Assembly: GCA_002494165.1 (NCBI GenBank)
Contig: DLBH01000054.1
Coordinates: 1-64,000 of the forward strand
From: Lachnospiraceae bacterium UBA7026
GTDB taxonomy: Bacteria; Bacillota; Clostridia; Lachnospirales; Lachnospiraceae
DNA length: 64,000 nt
Direction: 5' to 3'
Shown here: in pieces, positions 43,942 to 52,284 of the stretch
Layout of the letters: every line of letters begins with the position of its first letter
Position numbering within the stretch: position 1 is the stretch's first letter
Notes under the pieces: model-generated
Database searches by the model: none
What the model saw: only the letters and a program-made list of their open reading frames with translations
What the model was told of the DNA's origin: nothing
Translations under genes and position numbers: made by a program

Positions 43942-44928
43942 ATGATAAATATATTTGATCTATTCAGAAAGAATACAGAGGACAGAAAGGATGGCCCTAT
44001 GAAGATTATTGCCGGTCTCGGTAACCCGACGGATAAATATAAAGGAACAAGACATAACATAGGCTTTATGGCCATAGACCGTCTGGCCAAGGACCAGAAT
44101 GTCTCTGTAAATAATCACAAATTCAAGGCCATGACGGCCAGCTGCTTCCTGGGAGGCCAGAAGGTCCTGCTCATGAAGCCCCTCACCTTCATGAACCTGA
44201 GTGGGGAAAGCATTCGCATGGCTGCGGATTTCTTTAAGATAGACCCGGAGGATGTGCTGATTATCTATGATGATATCAGTCTGGAGCCGGGCATGCTGCG
44301 GATCCGCAAGAAGGGCAGTGCCGGCGGCCATAACGGGATGAAAAGCATCATCAACCACCTGGGCAGCGATGCATTTCCCAGGATCCGGGTAGGCATAGGC
44401 GGCGACCGCCACCCGGACATGGACCTGGCCGACTACGTTCTGAGCCGCTTCCAGGGAGAGGAGGCCGAGGCCATCGACCAGGCTCTGGATAAGGCGGTCA
44501 AGGCAGCTGAACTCTTCGCTTCCGACCAGCTGGACGAGGCCATGAACCTCTACAGCGTGGGTAAGAAGAAGCGGGGCGGCAAGAAGAAAAAGCGACAGGC
44601 GGCCGGGGACCAGGAAGTGGAGAAGAATAATGTTGACGGCCAGGAAACTGACAAGCAGCAAGCAAAAAGGCAGAAGACTGCAGATCAAGGGAAAATGCCA
44701 GTCCAGGCAGCAGATTCAGGTAAAATGCCAGTCCGGGCTGCAGATCCAGGGAAAAAGCCAGCCTGGGAAGCCGATAATAAGGAAAAATCTGGCCAGGCTG
44801 CAAATGTGAAAGCAGGATCTGAGCAGGCTGTAGATGTAGAGGGAAAATCTGACCAGGCTGCCGATAAAGAGGAAAAACCTGGCCAGGCCCAGGATGGCAG
44901 CAATCCTGCCGGGGAGGTGATTCCATGA
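43942..44928 (+). CDS. pth: Peptidyl-tRNA hydrolase with long repetitive C-terminal extension
   Basis: This 328-residue enzyme recycles peptidyl-tRNA. The canonical domain starts at Met20 (MKIIAGLGNPTDKYKGTRHNIGF with the catalytic His) and contains KPLTFMNLSG, DDISLEPGMLRIRKKGSAGGHNGMKSI and FPRIRVGIGG. A start at 43999 (Met20) is also possible. After residue ~200 a Lys-rich segment and then about eight degenerate 13-residue repeats follow (ADQGKMPVQ, ADSGKMPVR, ADPGKKPAW and so on), which ordinary Pth proteins (~190 residues) lack. Its stop overlaps the mfd start (ATGA). Confidence 0.93.
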   Translation: MINIFDLFRKNTEDRKDGPMKIIAGLGNPTDKYKGTRHNIGFMAIDRLAKDQNVSVNNHKFKAMTASCFLGGQKVLLMKPLTFMNLSGESIRMAADFFKIDPEDVLIIYDDISLEPGMLRIRKKGSAGGHNGMKSIINHLGSDAFPRIRVGIGGDRHPDMDLADYVLSRFQGEEAEAIDQALDKAVKAAELFASDQLDEAMNLYSVGKKKRGGKKKKRQAAGDQEVEKNNVDGQETDKQQAKRQKTADQGKMPVQAADSGKMPVRAADPGKKPAWEADNKEKSGQAANVKAGSEQAVDVEGKSDQAADKEEKPGQAQDGSNPAGEVIP

Positions 44929-47900
44929 AAGCATTGACGGGGCCCCTGAGAGGATGGGAGCCCTTCCGCCGGATGCTGGACTCCATCCAGGCCGGGCGGA
45001 CGCCGGTGGAGGTGACCGGCTGCGTGGTCTCCCAGGAGGCTCAGCTGATTTCTGCCCTGGGAAATACTGCTCCCTGCAGGCTGGTGGTTACCTACAGTGA
45101 GGAGAAGGCAAAAAAAATCTATGAAGACCTGAACTTTTTTGAAGAGGAGACCATGCTCTACCCCTCCAGGGACATTCTCTTTTACAGTGCCGATGTCCAC
45201 GGCAATGAGATTGCCCGGCAGAGGATCGGCATCCTGAAGAGACTCCTGGACGGGGAAGGGCTGACCCTGGTGGCCTGCCTGGATGCCCTCCTGGAGAAAA
45301 TGGTGCCCTTTGAAGAGTTTGAAGGCCAGTGTCTGCTGGTTGACCATGCCTCCGTCGTCGATATGGTGGCCCTGAGGACCAAGCTGACAGAGATGGGCTA
45401 TGAATATAATAGTATGGTAGAGGTACCCGGGGAATTCAGTATCCGCGGGGATATTGTTGACCTCTTTCCCCTGACCGAGGACCATCCGGTCCGCATAGAA
45501 CTCTGGGGAGATGAAGTGGATTCCATCCGGTCCTTTAACCCGGAGACCCAGAGAAGTATCCAGAACCTGAGCCAGGTCCGGATCTACCCGGCTTCAGAGA
45601 TCCTGCTGAAGAAGGACAGGATCAGTCAGGGAATCCAGGCCATGAAGGAAGAGTGCGAAAAACAGTCAGAATATTTTAAGAAGGCAAAAAAAAGGAAGGA
45701 AAGGGAGCGGATCCGCCAGATGACCAAGCGGACGGAGGAGGAGCTTACCAACCTGGGAAGAGCCACAGGCAGTGAGGGCCTCCTGTCCTATTTCTATGAC
45801 CAGGCCGCCGACCTGATCGACTATCTGCCGGAGGGGACCCTCTTTATCCTGGATGAGCCCCAGAGAGTCCTGGAGATGGGAAATGCCTACGAGGAAGCCT
45901 TTGTCTCCAGCATGGCCAACCGGATCGAGGGCGGCTACATCCTGCCGGGCCAGGCAGACCTGATCTTTAGCTGCCAGGAGATCCTGGACAGGCTGAAGGG
46001 GGAAAAACTGGTCCTGCTCAGCGGCCTTATCCAGGGCAGCAGCTATTTTGCCCCCAGGACCAGTCTGGATATGAAGGTCCGGTCGATCATTTCCTATAAT
46101 AACAGTTTCGACCAGCTGATCCAGGACCTGCAGAAGATGAAGAAGAAAGATTACCGGATTCTCCTCCTTTCCCCATCGGCCACCAGGGCCAGGAGACTGG
46201 CGGAGGATATCCGTTACAATGACATGGACGCCGTCTACACCTCCGACCTGGACAAGGACCTGGTGCCTGGTCTGGTCACCGTGGCCCAGGGCCAGCTGGC
46301 CGCCGGCTTCGAGTACCCGGACCTCAAACTCATGGTCATATCCGAGAAAGACATTTTCAAGGAAAAAAGGCGCAAACGCCGGCCCAAGGCCGGGGCGGCC
46401 TATTCCGGGGAGAAGATCCAGTCCCTGTCCGACATCGCCCTGGGCGATTATGTGGTCCATGAAAACTATGGCCTGGGCGTCTACCAGGGCATGGAAAAGA
46501 TAGAAAATAACGGCGTAGTCCGTGACTATATCAACATAGAATACAGAGATTCCAGTAATCTCTTTATCCCGGCTTCCCAGCTGGAGAAGATCCAGAAATA
46601 TACCGGCGTCAGCGGCAAGGCTCCCAAGCTCAACAAGCTGGGGGGCAATGAGTGGGAGAGGACCAAGAGCAAGGTCCGGTCCCAGGTCCAGATTGCGGCA
46701 AAGGACCTGGTAGACCTCTATGCCCAGCGCCAGGCCAGGACCGGCCATGTCTACGGGCCGGACACGGTCTGGCAGACGGAGTTCGAGGAAATGTTTCCCT
46801 ATGAGGAGACGGAGGATCAGCTGACGGCCATAGCAGATACCAAGAGAGACATGGAGAGCGGCCGGATCATGGACCGGCTGATCTGCGGCGACGTGGGCTA
46901 CGGCAAGACAGAGGTGGCCATAAGGGCGGCCTTCAAGGCAGTCCAGGAGAGCCTGCAGGTGGTCTACCTGGTACCCACCACCATCCTGGCCCAGCAGCAC
47001 TATAACTTCTTTAAAGAGAGGATGGAGAACTATCCGGTGGAGATCGCCATGCTCTCCCGTTTCTGTACCGCCGCCGAGGAGAAAAGGATCAAGAAAGGAC
47101 TGGCCGACGGCAATATAGACATCGTCATAGGCACCCACAAGGTCCTGTCCAAGTCGGTAAAATACAAGAAGCTGGGCCTGCTGATCATCGATGAGGAGCA
47201 GCGCTTCGGCGTCAGACAAAAAGAGAAAATCAAGCAAATGAAAAAGGATGTGGATGTGCTGGCTTTGTCCGCCACTCCCATCCCCCGGACCCTCCACATG
47301 AGTCTGGCAGGAATCCGGGATATGAGTGTCCTGGAGGTCCCACCGGTGGACCGCCGGTCCATCCAGACCTATGTCATGGAATACAATGAGGAATTGGTCC
47401 GGGAGGCTATCTCCAGAGAGCTGGCCAGGGGCGGCCAGGTCTACTATGTCTATAACCGGGTCAGCACCATACCGGACGTGGCTGCCCGTATCCAGGACCT
47501 GCTGCCCGACGCGGTGGTAGAGTACGCCCACGGCCGCATGGGAGAGCGGCAGTTAGAGCAGATCATGAAGGACTTCCTCAACAGGGAGATCGACGTCCTG
47601 GTGTCCACCACTATCATCGAGACCGGCCTGGACATCCCCAATGTCAATACCATTATCATCGAGGACTCCCAGCGCTACGGCCTGTCCCAGCTCTACCAGC
47701 TGCGAGGCCGGGTGGGCCGGTCCAGCCGGACCGCCTACGCCTTCCTCATGTACAAAAGGGACAGCATTTTAAAGGAACAGGCGGAAAAACGTCTCAAGGC
47801 CATCCGGGAATTCACCGACCTGGGCAGCGGCTTCAAGATTGCCATGCGGGACCTGGAGATCCGGGGCGCCGGTAACCTGCTGGGCGCCGAGCAATCCGGC

Positions 47901-48527
47901 CACATGGAGGCAGTGGGTTATGACCTCTACTGCAAGATGCTCAACGAAGCCGTCCTGTCCATGAAAGGCGTGACCCGGAAGGAAGATTCCTTCGAGACAG
48001 CCATAGACCTGCAGCTGGACGCCTACATCCCCGATGATTACATCCCCGATGAGACAGAGAAACTGGCCTGGTACAAGAGGGTGGCCCTGGTCCAAAGCCA
48101 GGAAGATTACGAGGACATGACCGAGGAACTGACCGACCGCTACGGAGACGTCCCCCCGGCCCTGCTCCGCCTGCTCAAGGTGGCCCTCCTGAGGGAAGAA
48201 GCCCACAAGTCCTGGCTCCTCTCCGTGGAACAAAGAGGCGATGACATCTATTTCACCATGAACAACATGGCCGAAGTCCAGGTGGAAAAGATCGACGACT
48301 TCCTGAAAAGCTACCGCAACCACATGAAGATCAAGGTGGAAAGAAACCCCGTCTTCATCTACCACGACGACAAGCTACTGAAAAAAGACATCCTGGACAA
48401 GGTGGAGGAGATTGTCCTGGACCTCCGCAGACTGCTGGGCCCCGGGCCCGGCCAGGATGAAAAACAGGAGCAGGACATGAAGAAAGACCAAGAGCAAGCT
48501 CAAGAACAAAATCAAGAGCAGAATTGA
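44925..48527 (+). CDS. mfd: Transcription-repair coupling factor
   Basis: This 1200-residue ATP-dependent translocase removes stalled RNA polymerase and recruits UvrA. The UvrB-like N-terminal region shows YPSRDILFYSADVHGNEIARQRI and GDIVDLFPL. The polymerase-interacting CarD-like domain has GDYVVHENYGLGVYQGM. The RecG-like helicase shows Walker A GDVGYGKTEVA (~655), DEEQRFG, ALSATPIPRTLHMSL, and the TRG region ETGLDIPN...QLRGRVGRS. The D7 domain follows, then a Gln/Glu/Asp repeat tail. The repeat pattern continues in the DNA for about 120 bases beyond the stop codon. pth-mfd coupling is common in Firmicutes. Confidence 0.97.
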   Translation: MKALTGPLRGWEPFRRMLDSIQAGRTPVEVTGCVVSQEAQLISALGNTAPCRLVVTYSEEKAKKIYEDLNFFEEETMLYPSRDILFYSADVHGNEIARQRIGILKRLLDGEGLTLVACLDALLEKMVPFEEFEGQCLLVDHASVVDMVALRTKLTEMGYEYNSMVEVPGEFSIRGDIVDLFPLTEDHPVRIELWGDEVDSIRSFNPETQRSIQNLSQVRIYPASEILLKKDRISQGIQAMKEECEKQSEYFKKAKKRKERERIRQMTKRTEEELTNLGRATGSEGLLSYFYDQAADLIDYLPEGTLFILDEPQRVLEMGNAYEEAFVSSMANRIEGGYILPGQADLIFSCQEILDRLKGEKLVLLSGLIQGSSYFAPRTSLDMKVRSIISYNNSFDQLIQDLQKMKKKDYRILLLSPSATRARRLAEDIRYNDMDAVYTSDLDKDLVPGLVTVAQGQLAAGFEYPDLKLMVISEKDIFKEKRRKRRPKAGAAYSGEKIQSLSDIALGDYVVHENYGLGVYQGMEKIENNGVVRDYINIEYRDSSNLFIPASQLEKIQKYTGVSGKAPKLNKLGGNEWERTKSKVRSQVQIAAKDLVDLYAQRQARTGHVYGPDTVWQTEFEEMFPYEETEDQLTAIADTKRDMESGRIMDRLICGDVGYGKTEVAIRAAFKAVQESLQVVYLVPTTILAQQHYNFFKERMENYPVEIAMLSRFCTAAEEKRIKKGLADGNIDIVIGTHKVLSKSVKYKKLGLLIIDEEQRFGVRQKEKIKQMKKDVDVLALSATPIPRTLHMSLAGIRDMSVLEVPPVDRRSIQTYVMEYNEELVREAISRELARGGQVYYVYNRVSTIPDVAARIQDLLPDAVVEYAHGRMGERQLEQIMKDFLNREIDVLVSTTIIETGLDIPNVNTIIIEDSQRYGLSQLYQLRGRVGRSSRTAYAFLMYKRDSILKEQAEKRLKAIREFTDLGSGFKIAMRDLEIRGAGNLLGAEQSGHMEAVGYDLYCKMLNEAVLSMKGVTRKEDSFETAIDLQLDAYIPDDYIPDETEKLAWYKRVALVQSQEDYEDMTEELTDRYGDVPPALLRLLKVALLREEAHKSWLLSVEQRGDDIYFTMNNMAEVQVEKIDDFLKSYRNHMKIKVERNPVFIYHDDKLLKKDILDKVEEIVLDLRRLLGPGPGQDEKQEQDMKKDQEQAQEQNQEQN

Positions 48528-48645
48528 GAGTAAAACTGAGAGTAAAACCAGGAGCAAGACCAGGAGAAAACTCAAAAACATAATCAAGACCAGGACCAGG
48601 AGAAAAGCCAGGAGCAAGACCAGGAGTAGGATGAGAAGTAGAATC
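48466..48645. repeat. Short-period purine-rich repeat crossing the mfd stop codon
   Basis: Imperfect copies of AGGAGCAAGACC / CAAGAGCA(A/G) and close variants run from the last codons of mfd (QEQ-type tail) through the stop at 48525 into noncoding DNA. The stop codon sits inside the array. Confidence 0.7.
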
Positions 48646-48746
48646 AGATAAGGGACGGTCCCTGGCTGTCAGCAGCTAAAACAATGAAAGACGGCCGACT
48701 AGCTGGACATTTTTAGAAAATGCTGTAAAAAGACTGTGGAAGATTC

Positions 48747-48775
48747 TTGAAAAAATAGTACATAAACTATATAAT
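48747..48775 (+). promoter_or_regulatory. Consensus-like promoter of the foldase gene
   Basis: TTGAAA (48747-48752), a 17-base spacer, TATAAT (48770-48775). It lies 151 bases before the start codon at 48927. Confidence 0.85.
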
Positions 48776-48926
48776 AGATATGTTTGACTGGTTCAAAGAA
48801 CAGTCTGTGAGAAAGAACAGATGGGCTTATGCTGCCGGAAACCTGATGGCCTGAGGAAGGGCTGGAAGAGGCTTGCAGCAGCTACCTTATCAAATGATGT
48901 ATACAAGTTTTTATGGAGGTTATCAC

Positions 48927-50183
48927 ATGAAGAATTGGAAACGATGGATAGCGCTGCTGCTAGTTGTGATCATGACAGCAGCCATGGCAACGGGCTGTGG
49001 AAGCTCATCGGATAAGAAGACCTCAGACGGGAATAAGACACTCTTTTCCTATGATGGTGAGGATGTCAGCCTGAAGGAGGCCTGGATCTACTGTAAAATG
49101 ATTGCCAGCCAGTATGAGCAGGGCTATGGCAGCTACTTTGGCGAGAACTTCTGGACCATGAGCCTGTTCCAGGACGATGATGGCAATCCCATGACCATCG
49201 AAGAGTATGCCAAGCAGCAGACCATTTCCCAGATTAAGCAGATCATCGTCCTCAACAAGAAGGCGGCAGATTACGACCTGTCCGTAAGCGATGATGAGAA
49301 GAAAGAATGCGAAAAATACGCCAAGGCATTTGCCAAGGACGAGACCGGGGCAGCCATTCTCAAAGAATGCGGCGCCAGTCAGGAGGATGTCCAGAAGATC
49401 TATGAGGACAACGTTCTCGCAGGCAAGGTCCGGGATAAAATGATAGAAAATACCGACACGAATGTCAGTGACGATGAAGCCAGGGAGACCAAGATCTGTC
49501 GTCTTGTTTTTGGGACAACCACCACAGACGACCAGGGTCAGACCAAGGAAATGGACGAGGCTGCCAAGGCTGAGGTAAAGGCAAAGGCAGACGCCGCATG
49601 GCAGGAGGTTGCCGCCGGCAAGTCCATCGAGGAAGTGGCCGAGGCCCAGGAATTCACAGATACAGACGAGACCTTCGCAGTCGGTGAATCCGAGGAAGGA
49701 GAAGCCTTCGAAAAGCTGCTGGCAGGCATGAAGGACGGCGACACTATCCAGGGCGTCCAGGAATGTGCAAATGGTTATGTCATTGCCAGACTGGTAGCCT
49801 ACACAGACCCGACGGCAACAGAGAACCACAAGCAGTCCATCATCGAAGAGCGTAGACAGCAGACCTTCAGTGATACCTATGCAGAATGGACCAAGGACCT
49901 GGAAAAAGACTGGGATTACAAGACCAGCGTAGACCAGGAACTCTGGGCCCAGGTCGTTCTCCACAGCGAGGAGTCCACACAAGACCAGGCCACCGAGACC
50001 GTAGAGACTACAGCACCTGAGACCGCTTCCACAGAGGCAGCGGCCCAGACCACAGAGCCCGCGGTAGGAGCAGGAGGCCAGGAAGCAGCCACCCAGGCAG
50101 CAGCCGGAACAGAGGCGACAGCAACAACAGCAGCCCCCGCAGCTCCCACTGAGAGCCAGCCCGCTCCCCAGCAGGGCCAGTAA
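48927..50183 (+). CDS. PrsA/SurA-like foldase lipoprotein
   Basis: This 418-residue exported lipoprotein has signal MKNWKRWIALLLVVIMTAAMATGC with lipobox ATGC. A SurA_N-type helical chaperone region (residues ~40-190) follows. A parvulin-like segment comes next (ICRLVFGTTTTDDQGQTKEMDEAAKAEVKAKADAAWQEVAAGKSIEEVAEAQEFTD; KDGDTIQGVQECANGYVIARLVAYTDP). The usual His-Ile-Leu start of the PPIase domain is replaced by CRLVF, so isomerase activity is doubtful. It probably helps fold secreted or wall proteins. The C-terminus is an Ala/Thr/Glu/Gln low-complexity tail. The start at 48927 has GGAGGT; the longer frame upstream is not credible. Confidence 0.85.
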   Translation: MKNWKRWIALLLVVIMTAAMATGCGSSSDKKTSDGNKTLFSYDGEDVSLKEAWIYCKMIASQYEQGYGSYFGENFWTMSLFQDDDGNPMTIEEYAKQQTISQIKQIIVLNKKAADYDLSVSDDEKKECEKYAKAFAKDETGAAILKECGASQEDVQKIYEDNVLAGKVRDKMIENTDTNVSDDEARETKICRLVFGTTTTDDQGQTKEMDEAAKAEVKAKADAAWQEVAAGKSIEEVAEAQEFTDTDETFAVGESEEGEAFEKLLAGMKDGDTIQGVQECANGYVIARLVAYTDPTATENHKQSIIEERRQQTFSDTYAEWTKDLEKDWDYKTSVDQELWAQVVLHSEESTQDQATETVETTAPETASTEAAAQTTEPAVGAGGQEAATQAAAGTEATATTAAPAAPTESQPAPQQGQ

Positions 50184-50226
50184 GCATTAAGCTAAACAAT
50201 AAGTTAGTAAACTGACTGCAGATCCC

Positions 50227-50450
50227 AAACTGGCAAAACTGAGCCATTAGAGCTTAATAAAGTAAAGGCTTTGGCCATCAAAGCTTTAAGAGTAAAGGCC
50301 TTGGCCGTTAAAGCTTAAATAGTAAAGGCTTTGGCCATTAGAGCTTAGAATAGTAAAGGCCTTGGTCATAAAAGCTTAAAAAAGTAAAGGTTTTGGCCAT
50401 TAAAACATGAAAAAAGTAAAGGCTTTTTGGTGTCCAGACTGTAAAAAAGC
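50227..50450. repeat. Seven ~31-bp tandem repeats (AGTAAAGGCTTTGGCC family)
   Basis: Units from 50261 follow AGTAAAGG(C/T)(T/C)TTGG(C/T)CAT(N)AAAGCTTAA. The first, more diverged unit (AACTGGCAAAACTGAGCCATTAGAGCTTAATA) matches the consensus at 37307-37515, linking the two arrays. Confidence 0.85.
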
Positions 50451-50487
50451 AAAAGTCTTAAGCCGAAAAAGCCCTAAAGATTAAAAA

Positions 50488-50562
50488 AAGAGCCTGCAAC
50501 CAGGTCGTCCGGAGAAGATAAGATATCAATCTCCGTCGACACAGTTGCAGGCTCTTATTTTT
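50488..50562. terminator. Bidirectional terminator between foldase and DUF3783 genes
   Basis: A 13-bp stem AAGAGCCTGCAAC / GTTGCAGGCTCTT encloses an inner stem GGAGA/TCTCC. T-runs flank it in both directions, as expected between convergent genes. Confidence 0.88.
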
Positions 50563-50567
50563 AACTC

Positions 50568-50745
50568 AGCTAAAACACAAGCAATGAATAAATATATTCT
50601 TTACGTCAGCCAGGAATACAAGCAATGAACAAATAAAATTGTTTATATCAGCTAAGAGCACAAGCTATGATTAAACATTTTCTTTATCTCGGCTAAGAGC
50701 ACAGACTATAAATATTCATATTGTTTATATAAGCTGTGCCGTTAG
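50568..50745. repeat. Four ~43-bp degenerate tandem repeats
   Basis: Units follow CAGCTAAGAGCACAAGC(A/T)ATGA(A/T)(T/C)AAA...TTCTTTAT. They abut the stop codon of the minus-strand DUF3783 gene (50749). Confidence 0.7.
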
Positions 50746-50748
50746 TAA

Positions 50749-51162
50749 TTATTTATTCATATTTTTCATATACTCATGTTCTTTCTTGATCTCATCAAAA
50801 AGCATAGATGAATTCCAGACCGCATTATGCTCTGTCAGCATGGCCTTGAGATCAACCCGGTTCAGTCCTGTCTGCTTCATCTGCTGCAGAAAAGACATCA
50901 AGTCATCCCTCATAAAGCCCGCAAAAACCAGCATAGGCTCTTCAACCCCGGCCTTACCCGCAGACTCAGACCTCAGAAACTCCTCCTTTTGGCCTTCACT
51001 ACCATAGGCCAGAAAACCAAGCGGAACATCATACTCCAGATCCGACACAGACAAAAGAACAACATTTTCCTGCAGACACAGTTCCTTAAGCTTCTCCATA
51101 AAATCCGGTGAAAGATTATAGGAAAGCAGCTTCTTTTCCATCTCCATGATACTCACGTTCAC
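50749..51162 (-). CDS. DUF3783 domain protein
   Basis: This 137-residue cytoplasmic protein's C-terminal half (PMLVFAGFMRDDLMSFLQQMKQTGLNRVDLKAMLTEHNAVWNSSMLFDEIKKEHEYM) is the DUF3783 signature found widely in Clostridia. The N-terminal half (LSPDFMEKLKELCLQENVVLLSVSDLEYDVPLGFL) looks like a small alpha/beta domain. Function is unknown. The Met at 51162 follows GGTGAACGTG; a second Met (MEMEKK) five codons in is possible. It is convergent with the foldase gene. Confidence 0.85.
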   Translation of the reverse strand: MNVSIMEMEKKLLSYNLSPDFMEKLKELCLQENVVLLSVSDLEYDVPLGFLAYGSEGQKEEFLRSESAGKAGVEEPMLVFAGFMRDDLMSFLQQMKQTGLNRVDLKAMLTEHNAVWNSSMLFDEIKKEHEYMKNMNK

Positions 51163-51415
51163 CTTTCCATTAGTCTAAAAACGGGCCTAGAGCCCTAAAC
51201 ATCATCATTATCATACCATATCCCGTCCAATCCGTATAGCACCCCATCCAGCAACCCCAATCTTGTGAAGAACAAGGAATCGCAAATATAGTAGACCGTA
51301 TATAATTTTAAGAACTACAATAATACTCGAAGCTGGAATTAGAGGTTAGCGCCAAACAGAGGTGAGTAAAATCCAGTATGAAAAATCTCATGTATATTGC
51401 CTCGCTCCAGGGTTG

Positions 51416-51640
51416 ACATGGAGCCTCTGATGATGCGGCTACACCAGCCCATGCGGCCATCCGGTCTAAAGACCGGGCTGGCGCCTGGCCAGGCTACCAC
51501 ATCATCTTCTCCATGTAAACCCATTCCGCCCATAGCGAGGATTTTCTGAGCATAGCTTTCGCGCCGTGAGCAAGGCTAACGCCTGCAAAGCAGGCGAGTT
51601 TGCGGAAGGCGCGAATAATAGGCGGCGGAAGAAAATCCGA
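51416..51640. ncRNA. Highly structured gene-free region, candidate noncoding RNA
   Basis: Within the 700-base gap 51163-51864, nested complementarities are dense. ACATGGAG (51416-51423) pairs with CTCCATGT (51509-51516). GATGATG (51429-51435) pairs with CATCATC (51500-51506). CCAGCCC pairs with GGGCTGG around a CCGGTC-TAAA-GACCGG hairpin. A second domain has GGATTTTCT (51539-51547) with AGAAAATCC (51630-51638), TTCGCGCC with GGCGCGAA, and CGCCTGC-AAA-GCAGGCG. No credible protein is encoded on either strand. I cannot match it to a known RNA family, and strand is not decidable. The rest of the gap shows nothing but a possible -10 (TATGAT, 51780-51785). Confidence 0.45.
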
Positions 51641-51864
51641 AGGCATAGCATGAATTTAGGACCATTGATTCCATACCTGACATTTGCAACATAGTTGCCA
51701 AAGGGCATGGCCAAAGCAAAGGAGCAGATTCTGAAGATTTTCTGAAATTTTGGGCAGCTGCTGTGAAAGAGCTGGCGGGTATGATATCATTAGGGCAAAT
51801 GAAGCTGACATAATCTGTCAGGATCTGGAATTGATTTGTGTTGACAGTAAAGGAGTGACATAGA

Positions 51865-52284
51865 ATGAACATATCATTTTATCTTCTGCCAAAAAACCAG
51901 GTAACCTACTTAAGCCAGGAGGACCTGGTGGCAGAATCCCTCAGGCTCATGAATAAGAAAGGTTTTCAGACCATTCCCATCATAGACGGAGAAGGAAAAT
52001 ATAAAGGGACCATTTCGGAAGGGGACTTCCTGTGGAACCTGATCCGGGATTTTCACATGGACCTGGAGTCCATGCGCATGGTTAAGGTAAGTACCATGAA
52101 GCGCCGTAGAAATTATAAGGCCGTCAGCATTGACGCCGAGATCGGGGAGTTGTCAGACCTGATCCTGGACCAGAATTTTGTTCCCGTGGTGGATGGACGG
52201 AATGTATTTATCGGGATCGTAACCAGGAAAGTAATTATGAAGGCCCTGCTGGACAAGAGACAGGAGAATCAGGATCATGAATGA
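51865..52284 (+). CDS. Two-CBS-domain protein
   Basis: This 139-residue cytoplasmic protein is essentially one CBS pair: VAESLRLMNKKGFQTIPIIDGEGKYKGTISEGDFLWNLI, then IGELSDLILDQNFVPVVDGRNVFIGIVTRKVIMKALL. Free-standing CBS pairs bind AMP, ATP or SAM and regulate partners. Similar short proteins with a leading ISFYLLPKNQVTYL are common in Clostridia. The ribosome site is AAAGGAGTGAC. It overlaps the rRNA methyltransferase gene by 8 bases, implying co-translation. Confidence 0.9.
   Translation: MNISFYLLPKNQVTYLSQEDLVAESLRLMNKKGFQTIPIIDGEGKYKGTISEGDFLWNLIRDFHMDLESMRMVKVSTMKRRRNYKAVSIDAEIGELSDLILDQNFVPVVDGRNVFIGIVTRKVIMKALLDKRQENQDHE

Noticed and set aside
45666-47531. 621-codon open frame on the minus strand
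   Set aside because: Antisense to mfd, whose motifs are unambiguous on the plus strand; no family motif in the antisense product.
51416-51516. Integron attC site
   Set aside because: It is a long imperfect palindrome of the right size, but there are no GTTRRRY core sites at the ends and no cassette-like gene or integrase nearby.
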